This document shows positions 17,669 through 30,445 of a DNA stretch of 64,000 nucleotides, in pieces. A model generated the notes under the pieces. The model searched no databases, was not told the DNA's origin, and saw nothing but the letters and a program-made list of their open reading frames with translations. Source of the DNA: Corynebacterium sp. 13CS0277 (GTDB lineage Bacteria; Actinomycetota; Actinomycetes; Mycobacteriales; Mycobacteriaceae); contig NZ_PPDL01000017.1 of the NCBI RefSeq assembly GCF_002994655.1, positions 1 to 64,000 on the forward strand, in the 5' to 3' direction. Numbering within the stretch: the first letter of the stretch is position 1; every line of letters begins with the position of its first letter. A program made the translations under genes and the position numbers.

Positions 17669-19120
17669 ATGAGCGCGTCTGCCGCGCCCACTGCACTGGA
17701 CCGTTTCTTCGAGGTGTCGAAGCGCGGTTCCACGATCGGCACGGAGGTTCGTGCCGGCGTCGTCACGTTCTTCGCGATGGCGTACATCATCATTTTGAAT
17801 CCCCTCATCCTTGGCACGACGGAGGATCGCACCGGTCACGTTCTCGGCATCCCGCAGGTCGCGGCCGCCACGGCACTGACCGCCGGTGTCATGACGATCC
17901 TCTTCGGCCTCATCGCCCGCTATCCCTTCGGTATTGCCACCGGCTTGGGCATTAACACCCTGGTGGCGGTGACGCTGGTCGCCACGGAGGGGTTGACCTG
18001 GCCGGAGGCCATGGGCCTGGTCGTCATCGACGGCATCATCATCGTGCTGTTGGCGGTCAGTGGTTTCCGCGTGGCGGTGTTCCGCGCCATCCCCGCCGAG
18101 TTGAAGTCCGCGATGGGTGTGGGCATCGGCCTGTTCATCGCGTTCATTGGTTTGGTGGACTCCGGTTTCGTGCGCCGCGTCCCGGATGCGGCGGGCACGA
18201 CGGTGCCCGTGCAGCTGGGTATCGGCGGCTCGATCGCATCGTGGCCGACGTTCGTCTTCGTGTGCGGCCTGGTGATCTGTGGTGTGCTCGTCGCCCGTGG
18301 CACCCGCGGCGGGCTGTTCATCGGCATCGTCGCCACCACCATCATCGGCATGATTGTCGAAGCGCTCACCCACTCCGGCCCCTCCTTCGTCGACGGCCAG
18401 CCGAACCCGACGGGCTGGAACTTTGCGGTGCCGACCCTGCCGGAGAGCTTCGGCGGGCTGCCGGACCTGTCGATCGTCGGCAAGGTGGACCTGGTGGGCG
18501 CGTTCGTGCACATTGGCGCACTCAGTGCCGCCCTGTTGGTGTTCACCCTGGTGTTGGCGAACTTCTTCGACGCGATGGGCACCATGACGGCCCTGGGTAA
18601 GCAGGCGGGCCTGGTGGATGAGGAGGGCAACCTGCCCGAGATGAAGAAAGCCCTCGTCGTGGAGGGCATGGGTGCCATCGTCGGCGGGTCGACGTCCTCG
18701 TCCTCGTCGACGGTGTACATCGACGCCGCCGCCGGTATCGCCGACGGTGCCCGCACGGGCCTGGCGAACGTGGTGACCGGCTGCCTGTTCCTGGCGGCGA
18801 TGTTCCTCACCCCCCTGTACGAGATCGTCCCCATTGAGGCCGCCTCCCCGGTGCTTGTCGTCGTCGGCGCGATGATGATGGGCCAGGTGCGCGACATTGA
18901 CTTCTCCCGTTTCGATATCGCCCTGCCGGCGTTCCTCACCATCGTGGTCATGCCGTTCACCTACTCCATTGCCAACGGCATCGGTGTCGGCTTCGTGTCC
19001 TACGTGCTGCTGCAGGTCGCGGCCGGCCGCGCCCGCCAGGTGCACTGGCTGCTGTGGGTCATCGCCGCACTGTTCCTGGCGTACTTCGCCATCGACCCGC
19101 TGATGAGCCTGTCGGCATGA
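17669..19120 (+). CDS. NCS2-family purine (guanine/hypoxanthine-type) permease
   Basis: 483 residues with about 12-13 membrane helices. It matches the AzgA/PbuG branch of NCS2: GTEVRAGVVTFFAMAYIIILNP, FGIATGLGINTLVAV, NFFDAMGTMTALGKQAG and the serine run GGSTSSSSSTVYIDAAAG. Such carriers import adenine, guanine or hypoxanthine with protons; the exact purine is not predictable. The start is the ATG at 17669 with CAGGAG upstream. Its stop overlaps the start of the methyltransferase gene (ATGA), so the two form an operon. Confidence 0.9.
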   Translation: MSASAAPTALDRFFEVSKRGSTIGTEVRAGVVTFFAMAYIIILNPLILGTTEDRTGHVLGIPQVAAATALTAGVMTILFGLIARYPFGIATGLGINTLVAVTLVATEGLTWPEAMGLVVIDGIIIVLLAVSGFRVAVFRAIPAELKSAMGVGIGLFIAFIGLVDSGFVRRVPDAAGTTVPVQLGIGGSIASWPTFVFVCGLVICGVLVARGTRGGLFIGIVATTIIGMIVEALTHSGPSFVDGQPNPTGWNFAVPTLPESFGGLPDLSIVGKVDLVGAFVHIGALSAALLVFTLVLANFFDAMGTMTALGKQAGLVDEEGNLPEMKKALVVEGMGAIVGGSTSSSSSTVYIDAAAGIADGARTGLANVVTGCLFLAAMFLTPLYEIVPIEAASPVLVVVGAMMMGQVRDIDFSRFDIALPAFLTIVVMPFTYSIANGIGVGFVSYVLLQVAAGRARQVHWLLWVIAALFLAYFAIDPLMSLSA

Positions 19121-19941
19121 TCATCCGCATCGACGACCCGGCGGATCCCCGCCTGGGCGACTACCGGGACTTGAACCACTCCGATAGCCGCCCCGATCTG
19201 CCGGGCGGCAAAGGCCTCGTCATCGCCGAAGGCCTGCTGGTGGTGCCCCGCCTCGTGGAGTCCCGGTTCCCGGTGCGCTCCATCGTGGGCTTCGGTCCCC
19301 GCCTGGAAACCTACCTTTCCACCCACGGCGACCCGGGTGTGCCCGTCTACGAGGTCACCCGGGAGACCCTGGCCGCAGTCGCGGGTTTTGATCTGCACCG
19401 GGGCCTGCTCGCGGCAGCCGACCGGCCCACCCCACTGGCTGTCGAGGAGGTCCTCGCCGCGGCGCGCACCGTCTGCGTCCTGGAGGGCGTGGGCGACCAC
19501 GAAAACATTGGCAGCATCTTCCGCAACGCCGCCGGCCTCGGCGTCGACGCCGTCCTCTTCGGCGCCGGCTGCGCCGACCCCCTCTACCGGCGGGTGGTGC
19601 GCGTGTCGATGGGGCACGTGCTGCGCCTGCCGTTCGCCCACCTGCCGGGCACCCGCACCACCTGGCAGCGCAGCCTCGAGGATCTCAAACAGCGCGGCTT
19701 CACGGTGGTCTCCCTGACCCCCGACCCGCAGGCGGTGCACCTCGCGGAGGCGATGGCCAACCACGACAAAGTCGCCTTGTTGCTCGGGGCGGAAGGCCCC
19801 GGGCTCACGGAGCACGCGATGCGCGCCACCGATGTGCGGGCCCGCATCCCGATGGCCCCGGGCACCGATTCCCTCAACGTGGCCACCGCCGGCGCGGTCG
19901 CCTTCTACGAGCGGGACCGCGCCCGCCACATCCGCCCCTGA
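19117..19941 (+). CDS. SpoU/TrmH-type RNA 2'-O-methyltransferase
   Basis: 274 residues. The three SpoU knot motifs are present: NIGSIFRNAAGLGVDAVLF (motif 1), LLLGAEGPGLT (motif 2) and IPMAPGTDSLNVATAGAVAFYE (motif 3). An N-terminal substrate-binding domain covers about residues 1-100. The target tRNA or rRNA site cannot be told. The ATG overlaps the permease stop by 4 nt, which implies translational coupling. A strong hairpin follows. Confidence 0.93.
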   Translation: MIIRIDDPADPRLGDYRDLNHSDSRPDLPGGKGLVIAEGLLVVPRLVESRFPVRSIVGFGPRLETYLSTHGDPGVPVYEVTRETLAAVAGFDLHRGLLAAADRPTPLAVEEVLAAARTVCVLEGVGDHENIGSIFRNAAGLGVDAVLFGAGCADPLYRRVVRVSMGHVLRLPFAHLPGTRTTWQRSLEDLKQRGFTVVSLTPDPQAVHLAEAMANHDKVALLLGAEGPGLTEHAMRATDVRARIPMAPGTDSLNVATAGAVAFYERDRARHIRP

Positions 19942-19961
19942 GGCACACTCCACACCCCACA

Positions 19962-20010
19962 AATCACCTCACCCCCAGGCACCAGCACGGTGCCTGGGGG
20001 TGAAGTGATT
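19962..20010. terminator. bidirectional terminator
   Basis: 19-nt arms, AATCACCTCACCCCCAGGC with near-perfect complement (one internal mismatch), around an 11-nt loop. It separates the convergent methyltransferase and DUF6928 genes. Confidence 0.82.
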
Positions 20011-20067
20011 GTCGAGGAAACGCGCCACAACGCCGCGCAGCGTGCACACCAGCGCGAGGACGTACAC

Positions 20068-21543
20068 CTAGTCGATGATGATCTCGTCGGCCGACGCGTC
20101 GTGGCCTGGGGCGGGGGAGGACAGCGTGTGGCGCAGCTTCTGCACCAGCAGGTTGAGGCGCCGCGGGTGGCGGGGCGTGTCAGCATCCCCGGCGGGGGTG
20201 CCCAGCGCCCCGTCGAGGGCGTCGCTGGGATCGTCGGGCGCGCTGGCGCGGACCCGTGACGTGCGCGGCTGCAACGGGGTCGCGGCGTCGTACGCGGACT
20301 CCGCCCCATCAGGGGTGCCTTCTGCCTGCTCGGCCGTGGCCTTGGGCGCGGCAGCCTCGACAGGGGTGGCCTGTGGGGCGGGGTCGTCCTGCGCGGCGGA
20401 GTCCCGCGGGGGCGCGGGCGTGCGGGAAGCAGCGCGCGTCCGGGCGCGGGAGGCGCGGGTGGGCGCCGGCGTGTCGTGCGGGGTGCCCGGGGTGGGGTCC
20501 TCTGCGGGGCTGGGGGCCGCATCACTGCCAGTGGGGCGCACGCTCGCGGCGTCGAGGTCGTGCAGGTCCTGCAGAGTCGCGTACTCGGGGTCGGGTGCCT
20601 CCGGGGTGCGGGGAGTCGTGCGCCGCTCCGGGGGCGCGGTGCCGAGCAGCTTCGCTGCGGCGCGGCGGGTGCGCCGCAGTGCGCGCCCCGCGCGGGCGGT
20701 CACGGACGCCGATTGTTGCTTCCACTCCCGGGCGGCGTGTTCCAGCCCGGCCTCCAGCTCGTCGAGCGGTGCGTGCTCGAAGTCCTCGTAGTCGTCGTAG
20801 TCGCGTTCCGGGGCGAGGCCCAGCTTCGCGGTGGCGGCACTGACCATGGTGCCCAGGTGGGGGCGCGGCGGGGAGGGCTGCTGGGTGCGGCCGTCGACGG
20901 CGAACGCCGCGACCGGCACCGCCGGGTGGGTGGCCTGCACATCGACGCCAATCCAGGCGGTTTGTGCGGCGAAGGCCAACTCGCTGGGCGCGAACGGCAG
21001 CGCGATGCGGGAATGCTGGCTGGGGTTGGGGTGCTCGCCCGCCCAGTAGGGGGCCTCGCAGGGGTCGGGCAGGCCGGTGTCCTCCAGCACGTGGTCCGGC
21101 AGGGCGCTGAGCGCCCGCTTGACGGTCGCGCCCTGCAGGTGGGCAAACGCGCCGAAGCCGTCGGAGTCCCGCCACGCGATGGCGTAGGTGTCGGCCGCCG
21201 GCAGGGAGGAGACGAGCCAGGCGGGCAGTTGGGAGATCCGCTCAATCGTCGGCAGGCAGGTGTGCACCACCGTCACCCCGGGGAAGGTGCCGATGTAGAA
21301 CTCGCCCGGGGAGGCCGGGATGGAGCGGTTCATGACGAACTCGCCGATGGGGGTGATCGGCCAGCGGGGGTTGAGCATCGCTAAGTACTTGCGGCCGAAC
21401 CCCCGATCGACGTGGGTGGCGGGCGCGGCGGCGATCGCCTCAGCGGGGTGGGCGGCGGTGACGAACCACACGGTGACGTGGGTGTCCTGCGCCCGCACCG
21501 GGGTGGGGTGGGAGGTGCGCTGCCCGAGGATGTCGGAACTCAC
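20068..21543 (-). CDS. DUF6928 family protein with long disordered tail
   Basis: 491 residues from a GTG start. The N-terminal 220 residues form the conserved domain (VTVWFVTAAHPAEAIAAAP, DRGFGRKYLAMLNPRWPITPIGEF, FPGVTVVHTCLPTIERISQLP), which I match to the actinobacterial DUF6928 family of unknown function. The remainder is low complexity: an acidic stretch DYDDYEDFEHAPLDELEAG, a basic patch RALRRTRRAAAKLL, then about 190 Ala/Pro/Thr/Asp-rich residues ending RRLNLLVQKLRHTLSS...EIIID. The gene starts 6 nt after sepH on the same strand, suggesting a role linked to division or the envelope (inference). Confidence 0.78.
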   Translation of the reverse strand: MSSDILGQRTSHPTPVRAQDTHVTVWFVTAAHPAEAIAAAPATHVDRGFGRKYLAMLNPRWPITPIGEFVMNRSIPASPGEFYIGTFPGVTVVHTCLPTIERISQLPAWLVSSLPAADTYAIAWRDSDGFGAFAHLQGATVKRALSALPDHVLEDTGLPDPCEAPYWAGEHPNPSQHSRIALPFAPSELAFAAQTAWIGVDVQATHPAVPVAAFAVDGRTQQPSPPRPHLGTMVSAATAKLGLAPERDYDDYEDFEHAPLDELEAGLEHAAREWKQQSASVTARAGRALRRTRRAAAKLLGTAPPERRTTPRTPEAPDPEYATLQDLHDLDAASVRPTGSDAAPSPAEDPTPGTPHDTPAPTRASRARTRAASRTPAPPRDSAAQDDPAPQATPVEAAAPKATAEQAEGTPDGAESAYDAATPLQPRTSRVRASAPDDPSDALDGALGTPAGDADTPRHPRRLNLLVQKLRHTLSSPAPGHDASADEIIID

Positions 21544-21549
21544 GGGCGG

Positions 21550-22752
21550 CTACTTCCGCGGCCGCTTCGTGCTGCCCCGCACCCCGAGGAGCACATCCTC
21601 CCAGGCGGGGGCGGACACGGACTTCCGCTTCGCGGGCTTCTTCGGCGCCTGCGGGTGCTGTAGGAGGCTTTCGCCCTCCAGGAGGGTGTCGTCCTCCACC
21701 ACGGGCAGGTCGTCGCGGGTGCGGTCGAGATCGTCGCCGGGTTCTTCCTCCGGGCGCAGGGCGGTGACCCGGCCGCCGCCGTGGCCGGCGGGGCTGATGG
21801 TGCGCACCGGGCGGGCGAAATCGGGGTCGATGAGGTCGGCGGCCAGCGAGTTGCGGGCCACTGCGGTCTCCGGGGACTGGCCGCGCCCGTGGTAGGACCA
21901 CTCGGCGGTGTGCTCGTTGAGGCCTGCCGTCCAGGTGAGGGTGACGACCCACTGGTTGGCGTGGTCCCGGTAGGCGTCCCAGCGGGCGGTGGCGAGATCC
22001 AGGTCGCGGGCCGTGAAGGCGGTCGCGACGACCTCAAACAGGGTGAGCGCGGTGGGGCCGTCGTCGCGGACGGGGTGCGCCATCTTTGCCATGTCGGCGA
22101 TGCGGGCGCGCTCCAGGAGGACGGGGTGGGCGAAGGGCTCGATGCGGGATTCCGCCACGCCCGCCTCCTGGGCGACCTCGGCGACCGTCTGCCCGCCGCG
22201 GATGCGGGCCTGGATTTCCCGGGGCCGCAGCGTCAACTGCGCGGTCACGCTCGCCGGCGCGGGTGCCGGCTCGGCAGCAGCCGGTGCGGGGGCAGCGGCG
22301 GAATTCGCGCTCGAGTCCTCCGCCGCGTCAGCGGAGTCCGCCCCCTCCTCCCCGGCGCCTGCAGCCTCGGACGCCGCTGCGGCCTGCTCGGCGGGGGAGT
22401 GGGGGTCGCTGTGGTCGCTCTCGCCCTCGGCGGCGTCGCCAGCATCAGCGTCGCCCGCAGTGTCCGCGGTGTCCGCGCCCGCGTCGCCCGCGGCAGCAGT
22501 AGCGGCGTCCGTGCTGTCGTCCGCCTCGGACTCCGCCTGCGCGGTGAGGTCGGTCGGGGTATCGGCGTCGCCGTCGACGACCCCGAGGGTGGTCACGGTC
22601 GCCTGCGCGTCGGTGGACTGCAGCAAAGTGCGCAGTGCTTCGGCGACCTCGCCTGTGACCTGCAGGAAGTAGGCTGCGTCCTCGTCCTCGGTGGCGCGAA
22701 ACACCAGGGAGTGGGCGTCGGAATCATCGGCGACGAGGGTGAGCTCACGCAT
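21550..22752 (-). CDS. sepH: septation protein SepH
   Basis: 400 residues. The N-terminal conserved block MRELTLVADDSDAHSLVFRATEDEDAAYFL and the helix-turn-helix part LTLRPREIQARIRGGQTVAEVAQEAGVAESRIEPFAHPVLLERARIADMA are diagnostic of SepH (DUF3071), which binds FtsZ and stimulates its assembly in Streptomyces and mycobacteria. Between them lies a long Ala/Asp/Glu-rich linker (about residues 75-175), longer than I expect. The C-terminal part has a second conserved block (DGPTALTLFEVVATAFTARDLDLATARWDAYRD) and a basic tail (KKPAKRKS). ATG with AGGAG 6 nt upstream. Confidence 0.92.
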   Translation of the reverse strand: MRELTLVADDSDAHSLVFRATEDEDAAYFLQVTGEVAEALRTLLQSTDAQATVTTLGVVDGDADTPTDLTAQAESEADDSTDAATAAAGDAGADTADTAGDADAGDAAEGESDHSDPHSPAEQAAAASEAAGAGEEGADSADAAEDSSANSAAAPAPAAAEPAPAPASVTAQLTLRPREIQARIRGGQTVAEVAQEAGVAESRIEPFAHPVLLERARIADMAKMAHPVRDDGPTALTLFEVVATAFTARDLDLATARWDAYRDHANQWVVTLTWTAGLNEHTAEWSYHGRGQSPETAVARNSLAADLIDPDFARPVRTISPAGHGGGRVTALRPEEEPGDDLDRTRDDLPVVEDDTLLEGESLLQHPQAPKKPAKRKSVSAPAWEDVLLGVRGSTKRPRK

Positions 22753-23019
22753 ATAAAACTCCTGGGGGTTGGCGGGGTGTGCGGGGACGATCCAGCGGTG
22801 CGCGCGGATGCAGCCGCGCCGGAGACGCGTCTGCACGTTGGGCGCACGCTGGGCAGATGAATAACACCACTGTAACCGACAGGGGGGTGAATACGGCCGC
22901 GCCCCGGCAGCGGAGTGCTGCGCGGGGCGCGAAAAAAGTGGTGTCCCCTCCCCACCCACGCGGCGACGTGGGGCGCGCATGGGGCGCGCATGGGGCGCGC
23001 GTGGGGGAGGGGGTCGCTA

Positions 23020-26607
<3,588 letters not shown>

Positions 26608-26660
26608 GCGCCCCGGCGCGTCAGCCACAAGGCACGCGGTGCCTAGGCAATAGCTGAACC

Positions 26661-26697
26661 CAACCCGCACCCCCGTTGACTTCTGGGGTGCGGGTTG
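26661..26697. terminator. gltA terminator
   Basis: Perfect 13-bp arms (CAACCCGCACCCC and its complement), 11-nt loop, 54 nt after the stop, followed by TGTGTCGTT. Confidence 0.85.
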
Positions 26698-26699
26698 TG

Positions 26700-27032
26700 T
26701 CGTTGCTGGGGTGCGTCCCGCAGCCCTTCCCACGGTCGTCGTGCGGGGCGTGCGCGCCGGTGTGGCCAGTATCCCCTTGGGCGGCATCACTCCTGCTTGC
26801 GGGCGTTGGGGCAGCGGGGGTCCCGCGGGGTGGTATCTGCTTTGCTGCTGGCAAACCGCTAGGATGGTAGGGCATTCGTGCGCGGCATCGGCCGCGCCCA
26901 ACGCCACACCACCGCCACGCACACGGTGCGGACTATCCCCCTGTGGGGATGTCGCGCGGTGGGTGTGTCGCAGAACTGTCACGCTGTGCGTGAGGGGCGC
27001 TGCGTGGGCGTTGGGTCCCTACGACCTAGAAG
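26700..27032. other. gap between gltA terminator and fkpA leader
   Basis: About 330 bp without a credible gene. It must contain the promoter of the FKBP gene, but no clear -35/-10 pair stands out. Confidence 0.5.
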
Positions 27033-27046
27033 TGCTTGTACAAGCA
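27033..27046. promoter_or_regulatory. 14-bp palindrome at the fkpA ribosome-binding site
   Basis: TGCTTGTACAAGCA is a perfect palindrome ending 1 nt before TGAGGAGT, the ribosome-binding region of the FKBP gene. It could be an operator or form an RNA hairpin next to the Shine-Dalgarno. Confidence 0.45.
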
Positions 27047-27061
27047 TGAGGAGTCAACAAC

Positions 27062-27421
27062 ATGGAAAAGCCTGTCATTGAGCCCAAGAAGGGCCCCGCA
27101 CCGGAAGACATCGTCATCGTCGATCTCGTCGAGGGCACCGGTAAGGAAGCCACCCCGGGCAGCACCCTGACGGTGCACTACGTGGGCGTCGACTTTGAGA
27201 CCAACGAGCAGTTTGACTCCTCGTGGGATCGCGGCCAGGCCATCGAGTTCCCGCTGGACGGGCTCATTGCCGGCTGGCAGGAAGGCATCCCGGGCATGAA
27301 GGAGGGTGGCCGCCGCGAGCTCATCATCCCCCCGGAGGCCGCCTACGGCCCGGCTGGTTTCGGCCACCCGCTCTCCGGCCGCACCCTGGTGTTCGTCATC
27401 GACCTCATCGAGGTGCACTAA
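27062..27421 (+). CDS. fkpA: FKBP-type peptidyl-prolyl cis-trans isomerase
   Basis: 119 residues, one FKBP domain: VDLVEGTGKEATPGSTLTVHYVG, FDSSWDRGQAIEFPLDGLIAGWQEGIPGMKEGGRRELIIPPEAAYG and LVFVIDLIEV. There is no signal peptide, so it is cytoplasmic. It assists folding at prolyl bonds. The ATG has GAGGAG 9 nt upstream. It is located after gltA as in C. glutamicum. Confidence 0.95.
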   Translation: MEKPVIEPKKGPAPEDIVIVDLVEGTGKEATPGSTLTVHYVGVDFETNEQFDSSWDRGQAIEFPLDGLIAGWQEGIPGMKEGGRRELIIPPEAAYGPAGFGHPLSGRTLVFVIDLIEVH

Positions 27422-27521
27422 GTCCGCGCACCGCGGACACTGACCCCGCGGGACAAGCCTGAGGGGCCGTCGCACGAGTGTGACGGCACCGACGTCCCGC
27501 GGAGAAGGTCCCGTGAACGAC

Positions 27522-27564
27522 CGACGCCCACCGGCGCACAGAATATGCGCGCCGGTGGGCGTCG
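27522..27564. terminator. bidirectional terminator
   Basis: Perfect 16-bp arms (CGACGCCCACCGGCGC and its complement) with an AT-rich loop, between the convergent FKBP and accD3 genes. Confidence 0.85.
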
Positions 27565-27632
27565 TGCTGCGTTGGGGTGGGGTGGATGCCCCGGTGCCCC
27601 GGGCTGTGGCCGCCCGGGGTCTGTGACGGCCC

Positions 27633-29132
27633 TTAGAGCGGGGTGTCGGCGAGCTTTTCGTAGTGGCGGAAGCGCTGCTCCCGGCCGACGCGCTGGGGCG
27701 CGTGGTCGAGCTCCCAGAGGGTGTGGTCGATGGCGCTGATGACGCGCTCGACGAAGGCGTCCTTGTCTTCCGCGGCGTCCGTCGCCTCGGGGATGAGGGC
27801 GTCGACGATGCCGGCGTCCTTGAGCGCGCGGGCGCCGACGCGCTGCTGTTCCATCATTTCCGGGGCGTGGGTGGTGTCGCGGTAGATGATGGCCGACGCG
27901 CCCTCCGGGGGCAGGGGCGACAGCCACGCGTTTTCGGCGGCGAGCACCCGGTCGCTGGGCAGCATGGCGAGCGCCCCGCCGCCGCAGCCCTGGCCGAGGA
28001 TGATGGAGATCGTCGGCACGTCGACGTCGACGAGTTCGCCGAGGGTGCGGGCGATGGAGCCGGCCATGCCGTTTTCCTCGGCGTGCTGGGACAGCTCCGC
28101 GCCGGGGGTGTCGATGATGCTCACCAGCGGCAACTGCAGCTCGTGCGCAAGCGCAATACCGCGGCGCGCGAAACGCAGCGCCGCCGGCCCCAGCTCGTGG
28201 GGGCCGTAGGGCGGCTGCGCGTGCCGGTCCTGCCCGATGAGCACCACCGGGCGGTGCCCGATGCGGGTGAGGGCGACCGTGACGGCGGGGCCGACGCGGC
28301 CATCACCCGTGCCGGACAGTTCAATGAAGTGCGATGCGAGCTTCCCAGTAATATCCCGCAGGCCCGGGCGGGCGTCCTTGCGGGTCAGTTCGATGGACTC
28401 CCAGGCGCTGCGCTCCTGGGTGCTGTCCTCCTGCCAGGGCCCGAGGTCCGCATCCGGGTGGGCGGGCCGCAGCACGTCGATGATTTTCGTGACCGCCGCC
28501 CGCAGCCCCTCCGGGTCGAGGACGCCGTCGATGACGCCACAGGCGGCGAGATTCTCGCCGGACTGCACGCCCTCTGGCATCGGCGTGCCGGTCGTCAGCT
28601 CCACGACGCGGGGCCCGAGGAATCCCAGCAGGGCGTCCGGTTCAGCGAAGGTGAAGTGGCCCGCCGAACCCCAGGAGGCCATGACCCCGCCGGTGGTGGG
28701 GTGCCGCAGGTACACCAGGAACGGCAGGTGGGCGTCCTTGTGGCGGTACACCGCCGTCGTAATCGACACCATGAGCGCGAACGCCGGGGTGCCCTCCTGC
28801 ATGCGCGTCCCGCCGGAGGACGGGCTGATGAGTAGGGGGAGCTTCTCCGCGGTGGCGCGGTGGATGCCGTCGATGATGCGGCGGGCGGTGGCCGCGCCGA
28901 TGCTGCCACCGAGGAAGCCGAACTCGCTGAGCACGAACGCCACCCGGGTGCCCTGCACCGTCCCCTCGCCGGTGATGACGGCCTCGTCGACGCCGGACTT
29001 CTCCCGGGCGCGGGCGAGCGCGTCCCGGTAGTCGGCGGTGATGTCACCGTAGTCGGGTTCGGTGTCCCAGGAGCGGAAGCTGCCCGGGTCCAAAACGCTG
29101 GAAATCAGGTCGTGTGCAGAAGTACGGCTCAT
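27633..29132 (-). CDS. accD3: acyl-CoA carboxylase carboxyltransferase, fused beta-alpha (AccD3 type)
   Basis: About 499 residues. The N-terminal half is the AccD-like carboxyltransferase (GEGTVQGTRVAFVLSEFGFLGGSIG, SPSSGGTRMQEGTPAF, HPTTGGVMASWG). The C-terminal half is AccA-like (PPYGPHELGPAALRFARRGIALAHEL, IDTPGAELSQHAEENGMAGSIARTLGE, GQGCGGGALAM). No N-terminal zinc-ribbon cysteines are seen. It would move CO2 from biotin to an acyl-CoA; substrate unknown. Position beside the enoyl-CoA hydratase and P-ATPase matches M. tuberculosis accD3-echA6-ctpE. The start is probably the ATG at 29132 (TAGGTGA upstream); a GTG at 29138 is an alternative. Confidence 0.88.
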   Translation of the reverse strand: MSRTSAHDLISSVLDPGSFRSWDTEPDYGDITADYRDALARAREKSGVDEAVITGEGTVQGTRVAFVLSEFGFLGGSIGAATARRIIDGIHRATAEKLPLLISPSSGGTRMQEGTPAFALMVSITTAVYRHKDAHLPFLVYLRHPTTGGVMASWGSAGHFTFAEPDALLGFLGPRVVELTTGTPMPEGVQSGENLAACGVIDGVLDPEGLRAAVTKIIDVLRPAHPDADLGPWQEDSTQERSAWESIELTRKDARPGLRDITGKLASHFIELSGTGDGRVGPAVTVALTRIGHRPVVLIGQDRHAQPPYGPHELGPAALRFARRGIALAHELQLPLVSIIDTPGAELSQHAEENGMAGSIARTLGELVDVDVPTISIILGQGCGGGALAMLPSDRVLAAENAWLSPLPPEGASAIIYRDTTHAPEMMEQQRVGARALKDAGIVDALIPEATDAAEDKDAFVERVISAIDHTLWELDHAPQRVGREQRFRHYEKLADTPL

Positions 29133-29503
29133 GCTCACCTACGGTAGTAGTCCGGGCGCGCGCGTGCCGCACAAACCCCGCATCCGGCACCCACATCCAC
29201 CCCCATCGCCACCCCCACGCCTCGTCGGTGACTGCCCGCCACCGGCGCGGTGGAGCGAGGCCTACAGGGAAGGCACGACTGCGGCGGCGTGCGCCTGCCG
29301 CGATGGGCCAGCCTTCGTGTCCACGCCCCGGCAGGCGTCTGCATGCCCGTGCGTGCGCGCACGTGTGCCCCACGGGAGTGAAAACAGTGGGTAGGTGCCG
29401 GGGGTAGTGCACTGTTCCCCGGTGGGGGCGTGACCTGGGGGAATGCGGGTGGATGCACCTCTGCAGCAGCGCAAGGTCACCCCGGTCGTGTTCAATGGTG
29501 GTC

Positions 29504-30397
29504 ATGACTGACACCACTGCGCCGCTGTCCACCCCCGCCACCACCGCCGCCGACCTGCACCGGCTGGGCCGGGAGGTCGTCCTCAACGACGGCACCCCCA
29601 TGCCGACCCTCGGGTTCGGGGTGTGGCAGCTCGAGGGGGAGGTGGCCTACACCGCCGTCCGCCGCGCCATCGAGGTGGGCTACCGCCACATCGACACGGC
29701 CGCGATCTACCGCAACGAGGAACAGGTCGGCCGGGCCATTCGCGATGCCGTCGCCGCCGGCGATGTCACCCGCGACGAGCTGTTCGTCACCACCAAGCTG
29801 TGGAACGATCAGCACACGGAGCCGGAGCGTGGTTTCCAGCAGTCGCTGGAACGCCTCGGCCTCGACTACGTGGACCTCTACCTGTTGCACTGGCCCTGCC
29901 CCGCAGCCAAGACGATGGTGGGCGCCTTCGACGGCATGGCGAAGATGCAGGGCTTCGGCACCATCCAGTCGATCGGCGTGGCGAACTTCTTCCCCGCGGC
30001 CCTCGACGAGCTGATCAGCCGCTGTGGGATCACCCCGGCGGTCAACCAGGTGGAAATCCACCCCGGGTTCTCCCAGCCGGAGGTGCGGGCCGTGGACGCC
30101 GCCAAGGGCATCGTCACCCAGGCGTGGTCGCCGCTGGGGCAGGGCAAGACCCTGGAGCACCCGGTGGTGCGGGCCATCGCCGAGGAATCCGACGCCACCC
30201 CGGCGCAGGTGTGCATCGCGTTCGCGTTGGGCACCGGGTCCGTGGTGTTGCCGCGCAGCTCCCACCCGGAGCGCATTGAGGAGAACTTCCGCGCCCAGGA
30301 CCTGGTGTTGACCGACGACCAGATGCAGCGCCTGCTCGACATGGACAGCGCGGACGGGCGTATCGGCCCGGACCCGCACACCTTCCCCGCGGCCTAA
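29504..30397 (+). CDS. aldo/keto reductase
   Basis: 297 residues, (beta/alpha)8 aldo/keto reductase. Cofactor and catalytic motifs: PTLGFGVWQLEG, YRHIDTAAIYRNEEQVG (Asp and Tyr of the tetrad), TTKLWNDQH (Lys), LYLLHWPCP (His), and IGVANFFPAALDEL. NADPH-dependent reduction of a carbonyl compound; relatives include 2,5-diketo-gluconate reductases, but the substrate is unknown. The ATG at 29504 lies 7 nt after TTCAAT, so the mRNA may be leaderless; ATG 29495 is an alternative. Confidence 0.92.
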   Translation: MTDTTAPLSTPATTAADLHRLGREVVLNDGTPMPTLGFGVWQLEGEVAYTAVRRAIEVGYRHIDTAAIYRNEEQVGRAIRDAVAAGDVTRDELFVTTKLWNDQHTEPERGFQQSLERLGLDYVDLYLLHWPCPAAKTMVGAFDGMAKMQGFGTIQSIGVANFFPAALDELISRCGITPAVNQVEIHPGFSQPEVRAVDAAKGIVTQAWSPLGQGKTLEHPVVRAIAEESDATPAQVCIAFALGTGSVVLPRSSHPERIEENFRAQDLVLTDDQMQRLLDMDSADGRIGPDPHTFPAA

Positions 30398-30445
30398 AGC
30401 CCCGCACAGCGGGAGGTCGCGCGGCAGGCCGTGCGGTGCCCCCGG

